The notes: generated by a model from the sequence alone, not told the origin. Shown: positions 14,800 to 23,719, counted from the stretch's first letter. The stretch: DNA of 32,503 nucleotides from an uncultured Bacteroidales bacterium (GCA_937911235.1 CALDPN010000168.1:1-32503), one strand, 5' to 3'. Numbers and translations are program-made.

Positions 14800-15681
14800 T
14801 TATAATACGTTTAGAACTTGTTCTTTAATTTTTTCTAGTTCATCTTTCATATTCACCACAAGCACTTGTAGTTCGCTGCAGTTCGATTTAGAACCAAGAG
14901 TATTTATTTCACGACCCATCTCTTGCGCAATAAAGCCTAGTTTTTTACCACAAGCAGGCTCTTTTTCCATGGTTTCAATGAAATAGTCTAGGTGTTTAGC
15001 AAGACGTTGTTTTTCTTCGCTAATATCAAGTTTTTCAATGTAGAAAATCATTTCTTGCTCTAGGCGACCTTGGTCGTAAGAGATTTTTTCTTCAAGTGCA
15101 GTAAGGTTTTCTTCAAGACGAGATTTAATCTTATCAATTCTTGCCTTCTCATAATTTGGCACCTCAGCCAAGTAGCCTCTAATGGTATCAATTCTTTCAA
15201 TGAAGAATTTCTTCAAGCCCTCACCTTCTTGACTACGGAACTCGTTCAATGCTTTCAATGCTTCTTTAATTGCAACCAATGTTTGTTCCCATTCTTCGTC
15301 AGAAAGTTCTTCATTTTGCTCTGCTTTAAGCACTTCTGGCATCCTCATTACCACTGTAAACCAATCATTTGGAAGCGCCACACCCATTTCCTCTGAAATT
15401 TCCTTTATTTGATTCACATAGTTGCCAAAAGCCACTTTGTTTATTTGCACACCTGCAGTTGCTTCAGACACTTGGTCCACCATTAGAGAAAGTTCCACTT
15501 TGCCACGACCTAGTTCTTGTTGCACTAAGTTTCTTATTTCCAGTTCTTTACTTCTGTAGAAATAATTGATTTTGGTATAAAGGTCCAATTGTTTGCTATT
15601 TAGCGACTTCACCTCTATCACCACCTTTTTATTAGAAAATTCACTAACGGCCTTACCAAAGCCAGTCATCGACTGCATCAT
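14800..15681 (-). CDS. yicC: YicC/YloC family endoribonuclease
   Basis: A 293-residue protein starting at the ATG at 15679-15681 (MMQSMTGFGKA); the next ATG at 15678 is equally possible. The frame is open to 15720, but the extra 13 residues are not family-like and would cover the -7 element at 15709-15716. The N-terminal SMTGFGKA, VEVKSLNSKQLD and the C-terminal CGKKLGFIAQEMGREINTLGSKSN blocks are diagnostic. Family members have been reported to be endoribonucleases acting on small RNAs in E. coli. A long glutamate/lysine-rich helical middle (about 165-245) is normal for the family. First gene of yicC-gmk-nadD. Confidence 0.93.
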   Translation of the reverse strand: MMQSMTGFGKAVSEFSNKKVVIEVKSLNSKQLDLYTKINYFYRSKELEIRNLVQQELGRGKVELSLMVDQVSEATAGVQINKVAFGNYVNQIKEISEEMGVALPNDWFTVVMRMPEVLKAEQNEELSDEEWEQTLVAIKEALKALNEFRSQEGEGLKKFFIERIDTIRGYLAEVPNYEKARIDKIKSRLEENLTALEEKISYDQGRLEQEMIFYIEKLDISEEKQRLAKHLDYFIETMEKEPACGKKLGFIAQEMGREINTLGSKSNCSELQVLVVNMKDELEKIKEQVLNVL

Positions 15682-15708
15682 AATATCTTCTTTTTTATTT
15701 AACGTCCA

Positions 15709-15716
15709 CAAAGATA
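15709..15716 (-). promoter_or_regulatory. Bacteroidota -7 element for yicC-gmk-nadD
   Basis: Reads TATCTTTG on the minus strand, 27 bp upstream of the yicC start at 15681. It begins immediately past the U-tract of the terminator at 15718-15758, so termination of one unit and initiation of the next are packed together. Confidence 0.5.
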
Positions 15717-15717
15717 A

Positions 15718-15758
15718 CAAAAAACCGAGACTTCACTAACGAATGCCTCGGTTTTTTG
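15718..15758 (-). terminator. Rho-independent terminator after the lipoprotein gene
   Basis: ACCGAG (15724-15729) pairs with CTCGGT (15747-15752), and the flanking A and T runs extend the stem to about ten base pairs. On the minus strand the stem is followed by TTTTTTG. It lies 20 bp past the stop of the lipoprotein gene. Confidence 0.8.
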
Positions 15759-15778
15759 TTGTGGGTTGACCTTATCTA

Positions 15779-16363
15779 TTATTTTTGGAATAGTTTGATA
15801 ACTTCCATGATAGAGGTTGCAGTTTGTGAAATGTTGGTTGCTGCTGTTTGAGCTTTGTCTGATACTTCATTTACTTTTTCGGTATCTACTTTGCTAGACA
15901 CTGCTTGTTTCAATCCGTCTACTACTGCGTCAGCATTGATATCGCTAATAAGACCTATTGCACCTTCTACTAGACCTTTTGAGAAATCGGTATAGTTTAC
16001 AGTACCTTTTTCTGCATTTTTAATTTGTTGTGCTTGAGCAGCTATATTCAAGATATTTGCAACGTTGCTTAGGTTTGATAAATCTAGTTTGCCATCCAAT
16101 TTATATTGGTTGTAAAGCGCTTTTAAAGCTACACCAGATTGGCTACCAGCAAGGAAACTTGCTGAGTTATTTGTTGCTACTGCGCTATTGATAGCATCTT
16201 TCACACTAGATTCTACTTGAGAAGCAGAAGGAGTGGTTGTAGTTGTTTGAGCAGGTGCAGGTGCAGGAGCAGGTGTTGCTGCTGAATTGTTTGCAGTAGG
16301 CGCCATTGAGCCACAAGATGCTAGCACAAGACCAGCGATAATTGAGTATAAAATCTTTTTCAT
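15779..16363 (-). CDS. Putative lipoprotein, unknown function
   Basis: A 194-residue protein when started at ATG 16361-16363 (MKKILYSIIAGLVLASCGS); the open frame reaches 16399 but the 12 extra residues precede a perfect signal peptide. The lipobox LASC predicts a lipidated Cys at residue 17. A low-complexity Ala/Pro/Thr linker follows (about 25-50), then a helical domain with GVALKALYNQYKLDGKLDLSNLSNVANIL (about 95-125). This last segment resembles the DLSNPTNL-type motifs of small Bacteroidota lipoproteins, but I do not recognise a named family with certainty. The C-terminus (VSDKAQTAATNISQTATS) is probably helical. Single-gene unit with its own terminator. Confidence 0.75.
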   Translation of the reverse strand: MKKILYSIIAGLVLASCGSMAPTANNSAATPAPAPAPAQTTTTTPSASQVESSVKDAINSAVATNNSASFLAGSQSGVALKALYNQYKLDGKLDLSNLSNVANILNIAAQAQQIKNAEKGTVNYTDFSKGLVEGAIGLISDINADAVVDGLKQAVSSKVDTEKVNEVSDKAQTAATNISQTATSIMEVIKLFQK

Positions 16364-16389
16364 AGTATTGTATAATATGTATTTAACAA

Positions 16390-16418
16390 CAGAGGGCAAT
16401 CAAATTGATTACCCTCTG
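16390..16418. repeat. 29-base near-perfect palindrome upstream of the lipoprotein gene
   Basis: CAGAGGG and AATCAA (16390-16403) pair with TTGATT and CCCTCTG (16405-16418) with one internal C-A mismatch. No T-tract follows on the minus strand. It lies 27 bp upstream of the lipoprotein start and may be a 5' UTR hairpin, or a terminator for the frd operon. Confidence 0.6.
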
Positions 16419-16433
16419 CTTTATCTATAAAAT

Positions 16434-16540
16434 GTATTTTAAAAGAGGGATTTTAAGGCGTCACGTAGTGCGATAAACCGGAGCTTACTAAGGGTAAGTG
16501 AGGATTTAGAGCACAAGTGCAACGTAAAAAGCACCTTTTA
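16434..16540. repeat. Structured intergenic element with imperfect terminal inverted repeats
   Basis: The left end ATTTTAAAAG (about 16435-16445) is matched in inverted orientation by the right end CTTTTAAAAT (about 16534-16543), and the similarity continues inward (TTTTA then CGT on each side). Inside are several small hairpins: CAC-GTA-GTG, CTTAC-TAAGG-GTAAG and GCAC-AA-GTGC. It fills the space between frdB and the lipoprotein gene and encodes no ORF. It could be a miniature inverted-repeat element or a structured RNA. Confidence 0.5.
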
Positions 16541-16548
16541 AAATCATT

Positions 16549-17304
16549 TTAGTCTTTAATTTTAGCGCATATGAACTCTCTGTTCAAGCGAGCAATGTTT
16601 GCTAGTGAAACGCTCTTAGGACATTCAGCTGCACAAGCACCAGTGTTGGTACAGTTACCGAAACCTAGTTCGTCCATTTTAGCAACCATAGCTTTTGCGC
16701 GAGCTGCAGCTTCTACTCTACCTTGAGGAAGAAGAGCTAGTTGGCTCACTTTAGCTGCCACGAATAACATAGCTGAACCGTTTTTACAAGCTGCTGCACA
16801 AGCACCGCAACCAATACAAGAAGCTGCGTCCATAGCTTCGTCAGCGTCTTTTTTAGGAATTGGAATTGCATTAGCGTCAGGTACACCACCAGTGTTTACA
16901 GATACGAAACCACCTGCTTGGATAATTTGGTCGTATGCATTTCTGTTTACAGTTAAGTCTTTGATTACAGGGAATGCATTTGAACGCCATGGTTCCACAG
17001 TGATAGTTTCACCATCTTTAAACTTACGCATGTGAAGTTGGCAAGTAGTGATAGCACTGTCTGGTCCGTGTGGATGACCATTGATGTATAGAGAACACAT
17101 ACCGCAAATACCTTCACGGCAGTCGTGGTCGAAGTGGATAGGTTCTTTACGTTCGCTAATTAGCTGTTCGTTAAGCACGTCTAACATTTCTAGGAAAGAG
17201 CTATCTGTAGAAATGTTTTTTAGTTCGTAAGTTTCAAAACCGCCTTTTGCTTTAGGGCCAGCTTGACGCCATACTCTTAGTTTAATATTAATTGATTTCT
17301 CCAT
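16549..17304 (-). CDS. frdB: Fumarate reductase / succinate dehydrogenase iron-sulfur subunit
   Basis: A 251-residue subunit that carries electrons between the membrane cytochrome b and the flavoprotein. The [2Fe-2S] ligands are Cys62, 67, 70 and 88 in DCREGICGMC...TTC. The C-terminal ferredoxin-like part holds CIGCGACAAACK (Cys163, 166, 169, 173) and CTNTGACAAECPKS (Cys218, 224, 228), the ligands of the [4Fe-4S] and [3Fe-4S] clusters. It follows frdA by 6 bp. In an anaerobic Bacteroidales the physiological direction is probably fumarate to succinate; the sequence alone cannot distinguish this from succinate dehydrogenase. Confidence 0.96.
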   Translation of the reverse strand: MEKSINIKLRVWRQAGPKAKGGFETYELKNISTDSSFLEMLDVLNEQLISERKEPIHFDHDCREGICGMCSLYINGHPHGPDSAITTCQLHMRKFKDGETITVEPWRSNAFPVIKDLTVNRNAYDQIIQAGGFVSVNTGGVPDANAIPIPKKDADEAMDAASCIGCGACAAACKNGSAMLFVAAKVSQLALLPQGRVEAAARAKAMVAKMDELGFGNCTNTGACAAECPKSVSLANIARLNREFICAKIKD

Positions 17305-17310
17305 GGCTCC

Positions 17311-19365
17311 TTATGATTTATAGTTTCTAGTTTGACGTTTGATAAATTCGTAATCTAATTTTTCTTTTAATAGTTTAGGTTCTTGATCTTCGCCCATATA
17401 TTTCCAGCAAGATGCGAATGAGAACTTGTCGTCTTGACGAAGTGCTTCACCTTCTGGAGTTTGATATTCTTCACGGAAGTGACCACCGCAAGATTCTTCA
17501 CGCATTAATGCGTCGCGAGCCATAAGTTCACCTATTTCTATAAAGTCAGCTAAACGAAGTGCTTTTTCTAGTTCGTTATTTAAGTCGTCAGCTTTACCTG
17601 GGATAAATACGTTGCTCCAGAATTCTTTTCTTACTTCTTTAATTTTGGTTAAAGCAGTTTCTAGACCTTCTTTTGTACGACCCATACCCACGAAGTCCCA
17701 CATAATAAGACCAAGTTCACGGTGAATGCTATCAACAGAACGCGCACCTTGAATAGCCATAAGTTTTTCAATCTTAGCTTGGATAGCGTTTTCTGCTTCA
17801 ACGAATTCAGGAAGGTCTGTGCTCATGCGAGGAACAGAGATTTGGTCTGCTAAGTAGTTTTGGATTGTGTATGGAAGCACGAAGTAACCGTCAGCAAGAC
17901 CTTGCATTAGAGCAGAAGCACCTAGACGGTTTGCACCGTGGTCTGAGAAGTTTGCTTCACCAATACAGAATAGACCTTTAACTGAAGTTTGTAGTTCGTA
18001 GTCAACCCAAACACCACCCATGGTATAGTGGATAGCAGGGAAAATCATCATTGGATCTTCGTATGGATTTTCGTCTACGATTTTTTCGTACATTTGGAAT
18101 AAGTTACCATATTTAGCTTCTACTACGTCTTTACCTAAGCGTTTGATAGCGTCAGAGAAGTCTAGGAATACAGCAAGACCAGTTGAGTTTACACCATAAC
18201 CAGCGTCGCAACGTTCTTTTGCAGCACGAGAAGCTACGTCACGAGGAACAAGGTTACCGAATGCTGGGTAACGACGTTCTAGATAGTAGTCACGGTCTTC
18301 TTCTGGAATATCACGACCTTTTAGTTTACCTGCTTGAAGTGCTTTTGCGTCTTCCAATTTTTTAGGTACCCAAATACGACCATCGTTACGAAGTGATTCA
18401 GACATAAGGGTAAGTTTAGATTGGAATGCACCGTGTACTGGAATACAGGTAGGGTGAATTTGTGCATAACATGGGTTTGAGAAATATGCACCTTTACGAT
18501 ACATTTGCATAGCAGCAGAACCGTTTGATGCCATAGCGTTTGTAGATAGGAAGAATGCGTTACCATAACCACCTGTACCTACAACTACTGCGTGAGCGAA
18601 GAAACGTTCGATGCGACCTGTTACAAGGTTACGAGCGATAATACCACGAGCACGACCGTCGATAACTACTACGTCAAGCATTTCGTAACGAGAGTACATT
18701 TTCACTTTACCTTTACCGATTTGACGGCTAAGTGCTGAATATGCACCTAAAAGAAGTTGTTGACCTGTTTGACCTTTAGCGTAGAATGTACGAGATACTT
18801 GAGCACCTCCGAAAGAACGGTTGTCTAGTAAGCCACCGTATTCACGAGCGAAAGGAACACCTTGAGCCACACATTGGTCGATAATATTGTTTGATACTTC
18901 TGCAAGACGATAAACGTTAGCTTCACGAGCACGGTAGTCACCGCCTTTGATAGTATCATAGAATAAACGATATACAGAGTCACCGTCGTTTTGGTAGTTT
19001 TTAGCAGCATTGATACCACCTTGTGCTGCAATAGAGTGAGCACGACGAGGAGAGTCTTGAATACAGAAGTTTAGTACGTTAAAGCCCATTTCTGCAAGTG
19101 AAGCAGCAGCAGATGCACCTGCAAGACCAGTACCAACAACGATAACGTCTAGTTTACGTTTGTTTGCTGGGTTCACTAATTTTTGGTGAGCTTTATAGTT
19201 GGTCCATTTTTCAGCTAAAGGACCTTCTGGAATTTTAGCGTCAATGGTTTCATTTTCTTCAACCACTTGTTTTATTTCTTGAGCAGCTTCTTTAACTGTT
19301 TCTACTACTTCTTTAGCAGCTTCTACAGCTATTTCCACGATGCTGTCTTTTTTAGATTTAGCCAT
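17311..19365 (-). CDS. frdA: Fumarate reductase / succinate dehydrogenase flavoprotein subunit
   Basis: A 684-residue catalytic subunit. The FAD-binding motif VIVVGTGLAGASAAASL begins near residue 74; His110 in RRAHSIAAQGG is the expected covalent FAD attachment site. Substrate-binding and catalytic segments HPTCIPVHG, RRYPAFGNLVPRDVASRA and NRLGASALMQG are intact, and the protein ends in the usual KRQTRNYKS. Residues 1-40 are an Ala/Glu/Lys/Val-rich amphipathic helix (EIAVEAAKEVVETVKEAAQE) that precedes the normal family start (IDAKIPEGPLAEKW); I know Bacteroides homologues that begin near that point. Second gene of frdCAB, 31 bp after frdC. Confidence 0.96.
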   Translation of the reverse strand: MAKSKKDSIVEIAVEAAKEVVETVKEAAQEIKQVVEENETIDAKIPEGPLAEKWTNYKAHQKLVNPANKRKLDVIVVGTGLAGASAAASLAEMGFNVLNFCIQDSPRRAHSIAAQGGINAAKNYQNDGDSVYRLFYDTIKGGDYRAREANVYRLAEVSNNIIDQCVAQGVPFAREYGGLLDNRSFGGAQVSRTFYAKGQTGQQLLLGAYSALSRQIGKGKVKMYSRYEMLDVVVIDGRARGIIARNLVTGRIERFFAHAVVVGTGGYGNAFFLSTNAMASNGSAAMQMYRKGAYFSNPCYAQIHPTCIPVHGAFQSKLTLMSESLRNDGRIWVPKKLEDAKALQAGKLKGRDIPEEDRDYYLERRYPAFGNLVPRDVASRAAKERCDAGYGVNSTGLAVFLDFSDAIKRLGKDVVEAKYGNLFQMYEKIVDENPYEDPMMIFPAIHYTMGGVWVDYELQTSVKGLFCIGEANFSDHGANRLGASALMQGLADGYFVLPYTIQNYLADQISVPRMSTDLPEFVEAENAIQAKIEKLMAIQGARSVDSIHRELGLIMWDFVGMGRTKEGLETALTKIKEVRKEFWSNVFIPGKADDLNNELEKALRLADFIEIGELMARDALMREESCGGHFREEYQTPEGEALRQDDKFSFASCWKYMGEDQEPKLLKEKLDYEFIKRQTRNYKS

Positions 19366-19396
19366 ATATTTAGTTTTTATTGTTATTCAAATTAAA

Positions 19397-20083
19397 TTAT
19401 GCACATAAACTCATTGCGAAGTAATATACAACTACTACAGCAAACATTAACACTACTAATGTAGAAACGATGTTTGAAATACATTTAACGCGTTTCATCC
19501 AGATTCCGTTGTTTAATCCTAGAGAGTGCATAGCAGACCATACACCGTGAGTTAAGTGGAACCAAATAGCAGCTAACCATACTAGGTAAAGAACTACATA
19601 GATAGGATTTGCAAATGTTTCTTTAATCCAATAAACACCGTTGGTTGCGTTAGCGATATCTACATCTGCCACGCCAGCCATGTGAAGGATTTCTGCAAAT
19701 TGCATTTTGTACCAGAAGTTGAAAAGGTGTAAACCAATACCTAAAACTACGATGATACCAAGAACTAACATGTTTTTAGAAGCCCATGATACGTCTTTTT
19801 GGTTTGCTGATACAGCATAGCGCTCACTTCCGCGTGCACGATAATTTTGTACAGTTAGGAAAAATGCATATAGAATATGCACCACCACTAAACCTGCAAG
19901 ACCAGCTGTTGCCACAAGAGCATACCAGTTTGCACCTAAAAACTCACAAATCATGTTGTATCCTTCTTCTGAAATAATAGCTACTAAGTTCATAGAAGCA
20001 TGGAAAAGTAAGAACAACACTAAAGAAGCACCCGTGATACTCATCACGACTTTTCTTCCCACTGAAGAGTTAATTAACCACAT
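19397..20083 (-). CDS. frdC: Fumarate reductase / succinate dehydrogenase cytochrome b subunit
   Basis: A 228-residue membrane anchor with five hydrophobic helices that binds heme and exchanges electrons with menaquinol. It has the family features SSVGRKVVMSITGASLVLFLLFHASMNLV with a heme-ligand His, HILYAFFLT, HLFNFWY, and WFHLTHGVWSAMHSLGLNN. It matches the single-subunit (type B) anchor found with frdA/frdB in Bacteroidota and Wolinella; no separate fourth subunit is present, as expected. It is the first gene of the operon. I see no convincing TAnnTTTG element in the 92 bp upstream. Confidence 0.94.
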   Translation of the reverse strand: MWLINSSVGRKVVMSITGASLVLFLLFHASMNLVAIISEEGYNMICEFLGANWYALVATAGLAGLVVVHILYAFFLTVQNYRARGSERYAVSANQKDVSWASKNMLVLGIIVVLGIGLHLFNFWYKMQFAEILHMAGVADVDIANATNGVYWIKETFANPIYVVLYLVWLAAIWFHLTHGVWSAMHSLGLNNGIWMKRVKCISNIVSTLVVLMFAVVVVYYFAMSLCA

Positions 20084-20175
20084 AATTTTTTTTTGTTTAT
20101 TTATAAATAAATTGAAATTATACTAAAAAACCTTACAAAAAAAATGTAAAAAAAGCAAAAAAACAAGCCACAAGT

Positions 20176-23100
20176 TTACATTCTAACAATTTCTATCAAT
20201 CCGAGCTTCTTTTCTCCACTTGGCAAGACAACAGAATAGTAATAAATACCTGGAGGTTGTATTGCTCCTACACCACGAGAACCCATATTCGCAGTGCCAT
20301 CCCAACCATTGTCGCCTTCAAATATTTGCTGCAAACGACTATCAAAAACCTTCACATGCATACCTTCTGCAAACGTATCATTCAACCCATTTTGGTTATA
20401 TGGAGTAATAGCTGTAGCCCAAACTGTTTCGTCTTCGTCTGCCATTACAACTTCTAATGCAGTTGCCACTTCTGGGATAAGTTTTGCTGTATTAGAATAC
20501 ATATGTTCACACGTGTATTGAACTTCTGGAGACAAGTATACCATAGATTTCACCTCATATCTTGCTTGTTTTATCATTTCACCATCATAAATTGGCTGTC
20601 CCTTATAATCTTCTACCACGACCGACTCATCTTCATCAAGCAAAGTCCATTTAGAATTATATTTAATAACATCATTGGGCTCAATAGCATATTCAACTAT
20701 AGGATTTGGCAAATTCAAAGCCTTTCCTTCTTCATATTCATACACTTCAGGAATATCAGAAATTTCTATTGGAGGTATTACAGTAAGTTCAACCTCATTT
20801 GATCTTACAACACTCATCTTTCCATTACAAGATTGAGTTACTTCATAATAAAGTTTTTTCCCATTTTTCTCGTATGTAATCATATCATCATTATATTCCT
20901 CGCCATCCAACACCCACCTCTCAGAAATAAAATTTGTTCCTTTTAAAGATATTATTGGAGCACTCGGAACAAAAAGAGATTGATCACAAATAGGTTCTGG
21001 AGTTTTTAGCTCTCCTAATTTTATACCTTCACGCACAACAAAATAATACTCCCATGGACTTTTAATTACTCCACCACACTCGCCTTCTACTTCATAACGA
21101 AGTTCATAATATTTATCATTTGTCTTATAAACTGGAGTCCCCTCTGTATAAGTCTCACCATTTAAAACCCATCTCCCTTTTATATCTGTATTCCCATATG
21201 TTTCAATTTTAGGAACAGAAAGTTTTAAAGCCTCTCCCTCACATACTGAGTATATACCTTCATCTATCTTTCCTATCTCTGGCACTCCTTTTACTTCTAT
21301 TTGTACCTTGTTTGACATTGTAGAGCCGCACTTATTCACCACCTCGCATTGCAACATCGAGCCATTATTATCTTTGAATAAAACAGCACCTAAATCTATT
21401 AATTCATCATCTAAATGCCAAATTACGTCAGTTACATCATCCTTTTGCTGAATCTCTGGCACTGTAGCACATAGATTTGCACCTTCACAAACTGGTTCTG
21501 GAGTTTGTAGTGTTCCTATAACAGGAGTGCCCAAAACATTAAAACTGGCAGATATACTATCACTACCACAATTAAATCTTATCGTAGCATCTTCTGTTGC
21601 ACTAAATGATATTGATATATTTTCATGACGTCCTATTCCCAATGTATCAATAGTCCATATACTAGTCTCATAATCGTAGGTCCCATTACTTGGGATTACT
21701 ACTAAGTCTTCTAGTGGGACAGAGAAATCCAATTTTATCTCCATATCTTCATAGACTTTCGCTTCGCCATTAAATATATCACATTTTAATTCTACCTTCT
21801 CATTTTCACAAATATATTCTTCAGATAAATCTTCAGAAAATATATTAAGCGCTAACATAGAGTAATTATGCATTCTCAGCTTAGAAGAACTAGAATAATT
21901 AACTATACATGGAATACGACTATTTGAGAGTTTTACTCTATATATAGCAACATCCTGCATCGCATCTAAATTTGATATTTTAAGCTCAGAAGTTTGAGCA
22001 CCAGAGACCACATTAATAGTATCTACTTCTGGATTTACTGTATCTATTAAATCTTCAAATGTATTTCCATTGTCGTACGACACTTGCCATTGATACGTAT
22101 CAAATTCTCCATCTATATCATCAAAAGACACTTTGTAGTCTTCTCCAACCAATTTATAATCTTGTAAAGTGCTAACATAACATTTATGAGAACGTGGCAT
22201 ATAGATTCTAAATGGCGCCACATCTTGGTCTGTCCAACAATGGTCATGGGAAAATATTGATGTAATTTTATATTCAGACGACATAAGTGGAAATACATCA
22301 AAACTACCTTCTGCAGACTGTACTGTTACAAAATTGTCGATATTATAGTCTGGATTGTTTATATCATAACTTGAATAATATATGGTGTATGGAGGAATTC
22401 CTCCTTCTATTTTATAGTTTATAGTTGCTCTATCTACCATTTCTCCATCTATATTGCATAAAATAGTATCTTCTGGTTCTGCTTTCACAATCTTTGGGGC
22501 TTCCCTTACTATTAATTTAAAGTCTGTCATTCTGCTTTCACAACCACTTTTGTCAACCCCTACAATATAATATGTCTTACCTTCTTTTGGTGTAGGAATA
22601 GAAGTATCTATGCTTATGGCTTCCTTCTGTCTCTCTTCATCCTCATAAAATCTAATATCACTACTTGTTATGCCACAACACGTTGCAATATCCACAATAT
22701 TTGGCGTCAAAGACCCACAAACCTCAGCCGTATAAAAACTATAACTGTCGCCTATATATTCTCTAAACATTTCCTCTACATACACCTTTGTGGAAGCATA
22801 TTCATAATCTCGCCAATGTAAACTTTCAACAGTAGAAACATACACTCCTAAAGAGAAGTAATACCTAGGAGACTTCACAGCTATATCAATTGTTTTTGTT
22901 TCGTTTGCCAACAATGTGCCCACATTCCATTGCAATATAGAATCATTAAAACTACTAGAGTCTTCTAGGGCAGAAATACGTAGTGCCTCATCTGAAAGAA
23001 CGTCAATATTTACTTTTACATTCTCTACTGCTCTAGACAATGGGTTTTTCACATAAAATCTTAGATTTAATGTTTCTGTCACCAAACAAGGTTCTGGATT

Positions 23101-23556
23101 TAATACTTCGTAGGTTAAATCTAAAGATTTAGTAATCACCTCTACTACATCAGAAATCTTGCATCCTTCACATTCTTCTATGTTTTCATACTGAAGATAA
23201 GTAGGATAATCCGTTAAAACCACTACTCTATAATATTTTACACCTTCTTCTTGTACTACTTCTTCATATTCATTATCCTCGAAACTATAAGGATTAACTT
23301 CGCTCCAAGATTCTGCATCAGTTGACATTTGCCACAAATAATAATAATTAATTTCTGACAAATCATCCCAAACAGCTGTAAATTTTATAGAATCTCCTTT
23401 TAAAACTTCCAGCGAAAAGTATTCGCTTTTGTTAACACTTGACGAGTTGCGCAACTCGCCTAAATTCACAAACATAGTCCTTTCTGCAACCTTGGCAGAA
23501 GACGCTGAAATATTAATAAATATATATATTAATACTAATAAGTAAAATCTTTTCAT
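20176..23556 (-). CDS. Large secreted protein with Ig-like repeats and a T9SS type-B (CHU_C-like) C-terminal domain
   Basis: A 1126-residue exported protein with a signal peptide (MKRFYLLVLIYIFINISASS). Two DUF11-like beta domains are visible: residues about 155-240 (ETLNLRFYVKNPLSRAVENV) and about 585-665 (VELKCDIFNGEAKVYEDMEI). Residues about 680-940 hold three tandem repeats of roughly 85 residues, each with PEPVCEG-like Cys, a central W-x-LDGE/W-LNGE motif and a second Cys (VVNKCG, EGECGG, TQSCNG). The last ~75 residues (ITPYNQNGLNDTFAEG, VKVFDSRLQQIFEGDNGWDG, PPGIYYYSVVLPSGEKKLG) are the gliding-motility-associated type-B sorting domain that directs export through the type IX system. Role is probably adhesive or cell-surface structural. 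Single-gene unit. Confidence 0.85.
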   Translation of the reverse strand: MKRFYLLVLIYIFINISASSAKVAERTMFVNLGELRNSSSVNKSEYFSLEVLKGDSIKFTAVWDDLSEINYYYLWQMSTDAESWSEVNPYSFEDNEYEEVVQEEGVKYYRVVVLTDYPTYLQYENIEECEGCKISDVVEVITKSLDLTYEVLNPEPCLVTETLNLRFYVKNPLSRAVENVKVNIDVLSDEALRISALEDSSSFNDSILQWNVGTLLANETKTIDIAVKSPRYYFSLGVYVSTVESLHWRDYEYASTKVYVEEMFREYIGDSYSFYTAEVCGSLTPNIVDIATCCGITSSDIRFYEDEERQKEAISIDTSIPTPKEGKTYYIVGVDKSGCESRMTDFKLIVREAPKIVKAEPEDTILCNIDGEMVDRATINYKIEGGIPPYTIYYSSYDINNPDYNIDNFVTVQSAEGSFDVFPLMSSEYKITSIFSHDHCWTDQDVAPFRIYMPRSHKCYVSTLQDYKLVGEDYKVSFDDIDGEFDTYQWQVSYDNGNTFEDLIDTVNPEVDTINVVSGAQTSELKISNLDAMQDVAIYRVKLSNSRIPCIVNYSSSSKLRMHNYSMLALNIFSEDLSEEYICENEKVELKCDIFNGEAKVYEDMEIKLDFSVPLEDLVVIPSNGTYDYETSIWTIDTLGIGRHENISISFSATEDATIRFNCGSDSISASFNVLGTPVIGTLQTPEPVCEGANLCATVPEIQQKDDVTDVIWHLDDELIDLGAVLFKDNNGSMLQCEVVNKCGSTMSNKVQIEVKGVPEIGKIDEGIYSVCEGEALKLSVPKIETYGNTDIKGRWVLNGETYTEGTPVYKTNDKYYELRYEVEGECGGVIKSPWEYYFVVREGIKLGELKTPEPICDQSLFVPSAPIISLKGTNFISERWVLDGEEYNDDMITYEKNGKKLYYEVTQSCNGKMSVVRSNEVELTVIPPIEISDIPEVYEYEEGKALNLPNPIVEYAIEPNDVIKYNSKWTLLDEDESVVVEDYKGQPIYDGEMIKQARYEVKSMVYLSPEVQYTCEHMYSNTAKLIPEVATALEVVMADEDETVWATAITPYNQNGLNDTFAEGMHVKVFDSRLQQIFEGDNGWDGTANMGSRGVGAIQPPGIYYYSVVLPSGEKKLGLIEIVRM

Positions 23557-23595
23557 AACTTTTAATTCAAACGTTTTATTTAAGTTTTATACAAC

Positions 23596-23603
23596 CAAAA
23601 GTA
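23596..23603 (-). promoter_or_regulatory. Bacteroidota -7 element for the T9SS cargo gene
   Basis: Reads TACTTTTG on the minus strand (TAnnTTTG), about 40 bp upstream of the ATG at 23556. The -33 region is not convincing. Confidence 0.4.
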
Positions 23604-23660
23604 TAGAGAATTTTACTATTTGTGCTTTAAAATATATTAATTAAAAATGCCGTAGTATTA

Positions 23661-23698
23661 AATAAAAAAAAGAGGCAGACAGTATTGTCAGCCTCTTT
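23661..23698 (-). terminator. Rho-independent terminator after rubrerythrin
   Basis: On the minus strand GAGGC-T-GACA (loop ATAC) TGTC-T-GCCTC forms a ten-position stem with one mismatch and is followed by eight T residues. It lies about 22 bp past the rubrerythrin stop and marks the end of the perR operon. Confidence 0.9.
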
Positions 23699-23719
23699 TC
23701 GGATATTAGTTAATTATGA

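Noticed and set aside
15682..15720. 13-residue upstream extension of yicC
   Set aside because: It covers a good -7 promoter element and is not part of the family's conserved N-terminus, which starts at MMQSMTGFGKA.
20084..20175. TTACA-A/T-tract-TGTAA hairpin between frdC and the T9SS cargo gene
   Set aside because: The stem is only five A/T-rich base pairs in a poly-A background, too weak to call a terminator.
20220..20802. Overlapping plus-strand frames of 62-99 codons opposite the T9SS cargo gene
   Set aside because: They lie antisense to a gene with signal peptide and sorting domain intact, overlap each other, and show no recognisable features.
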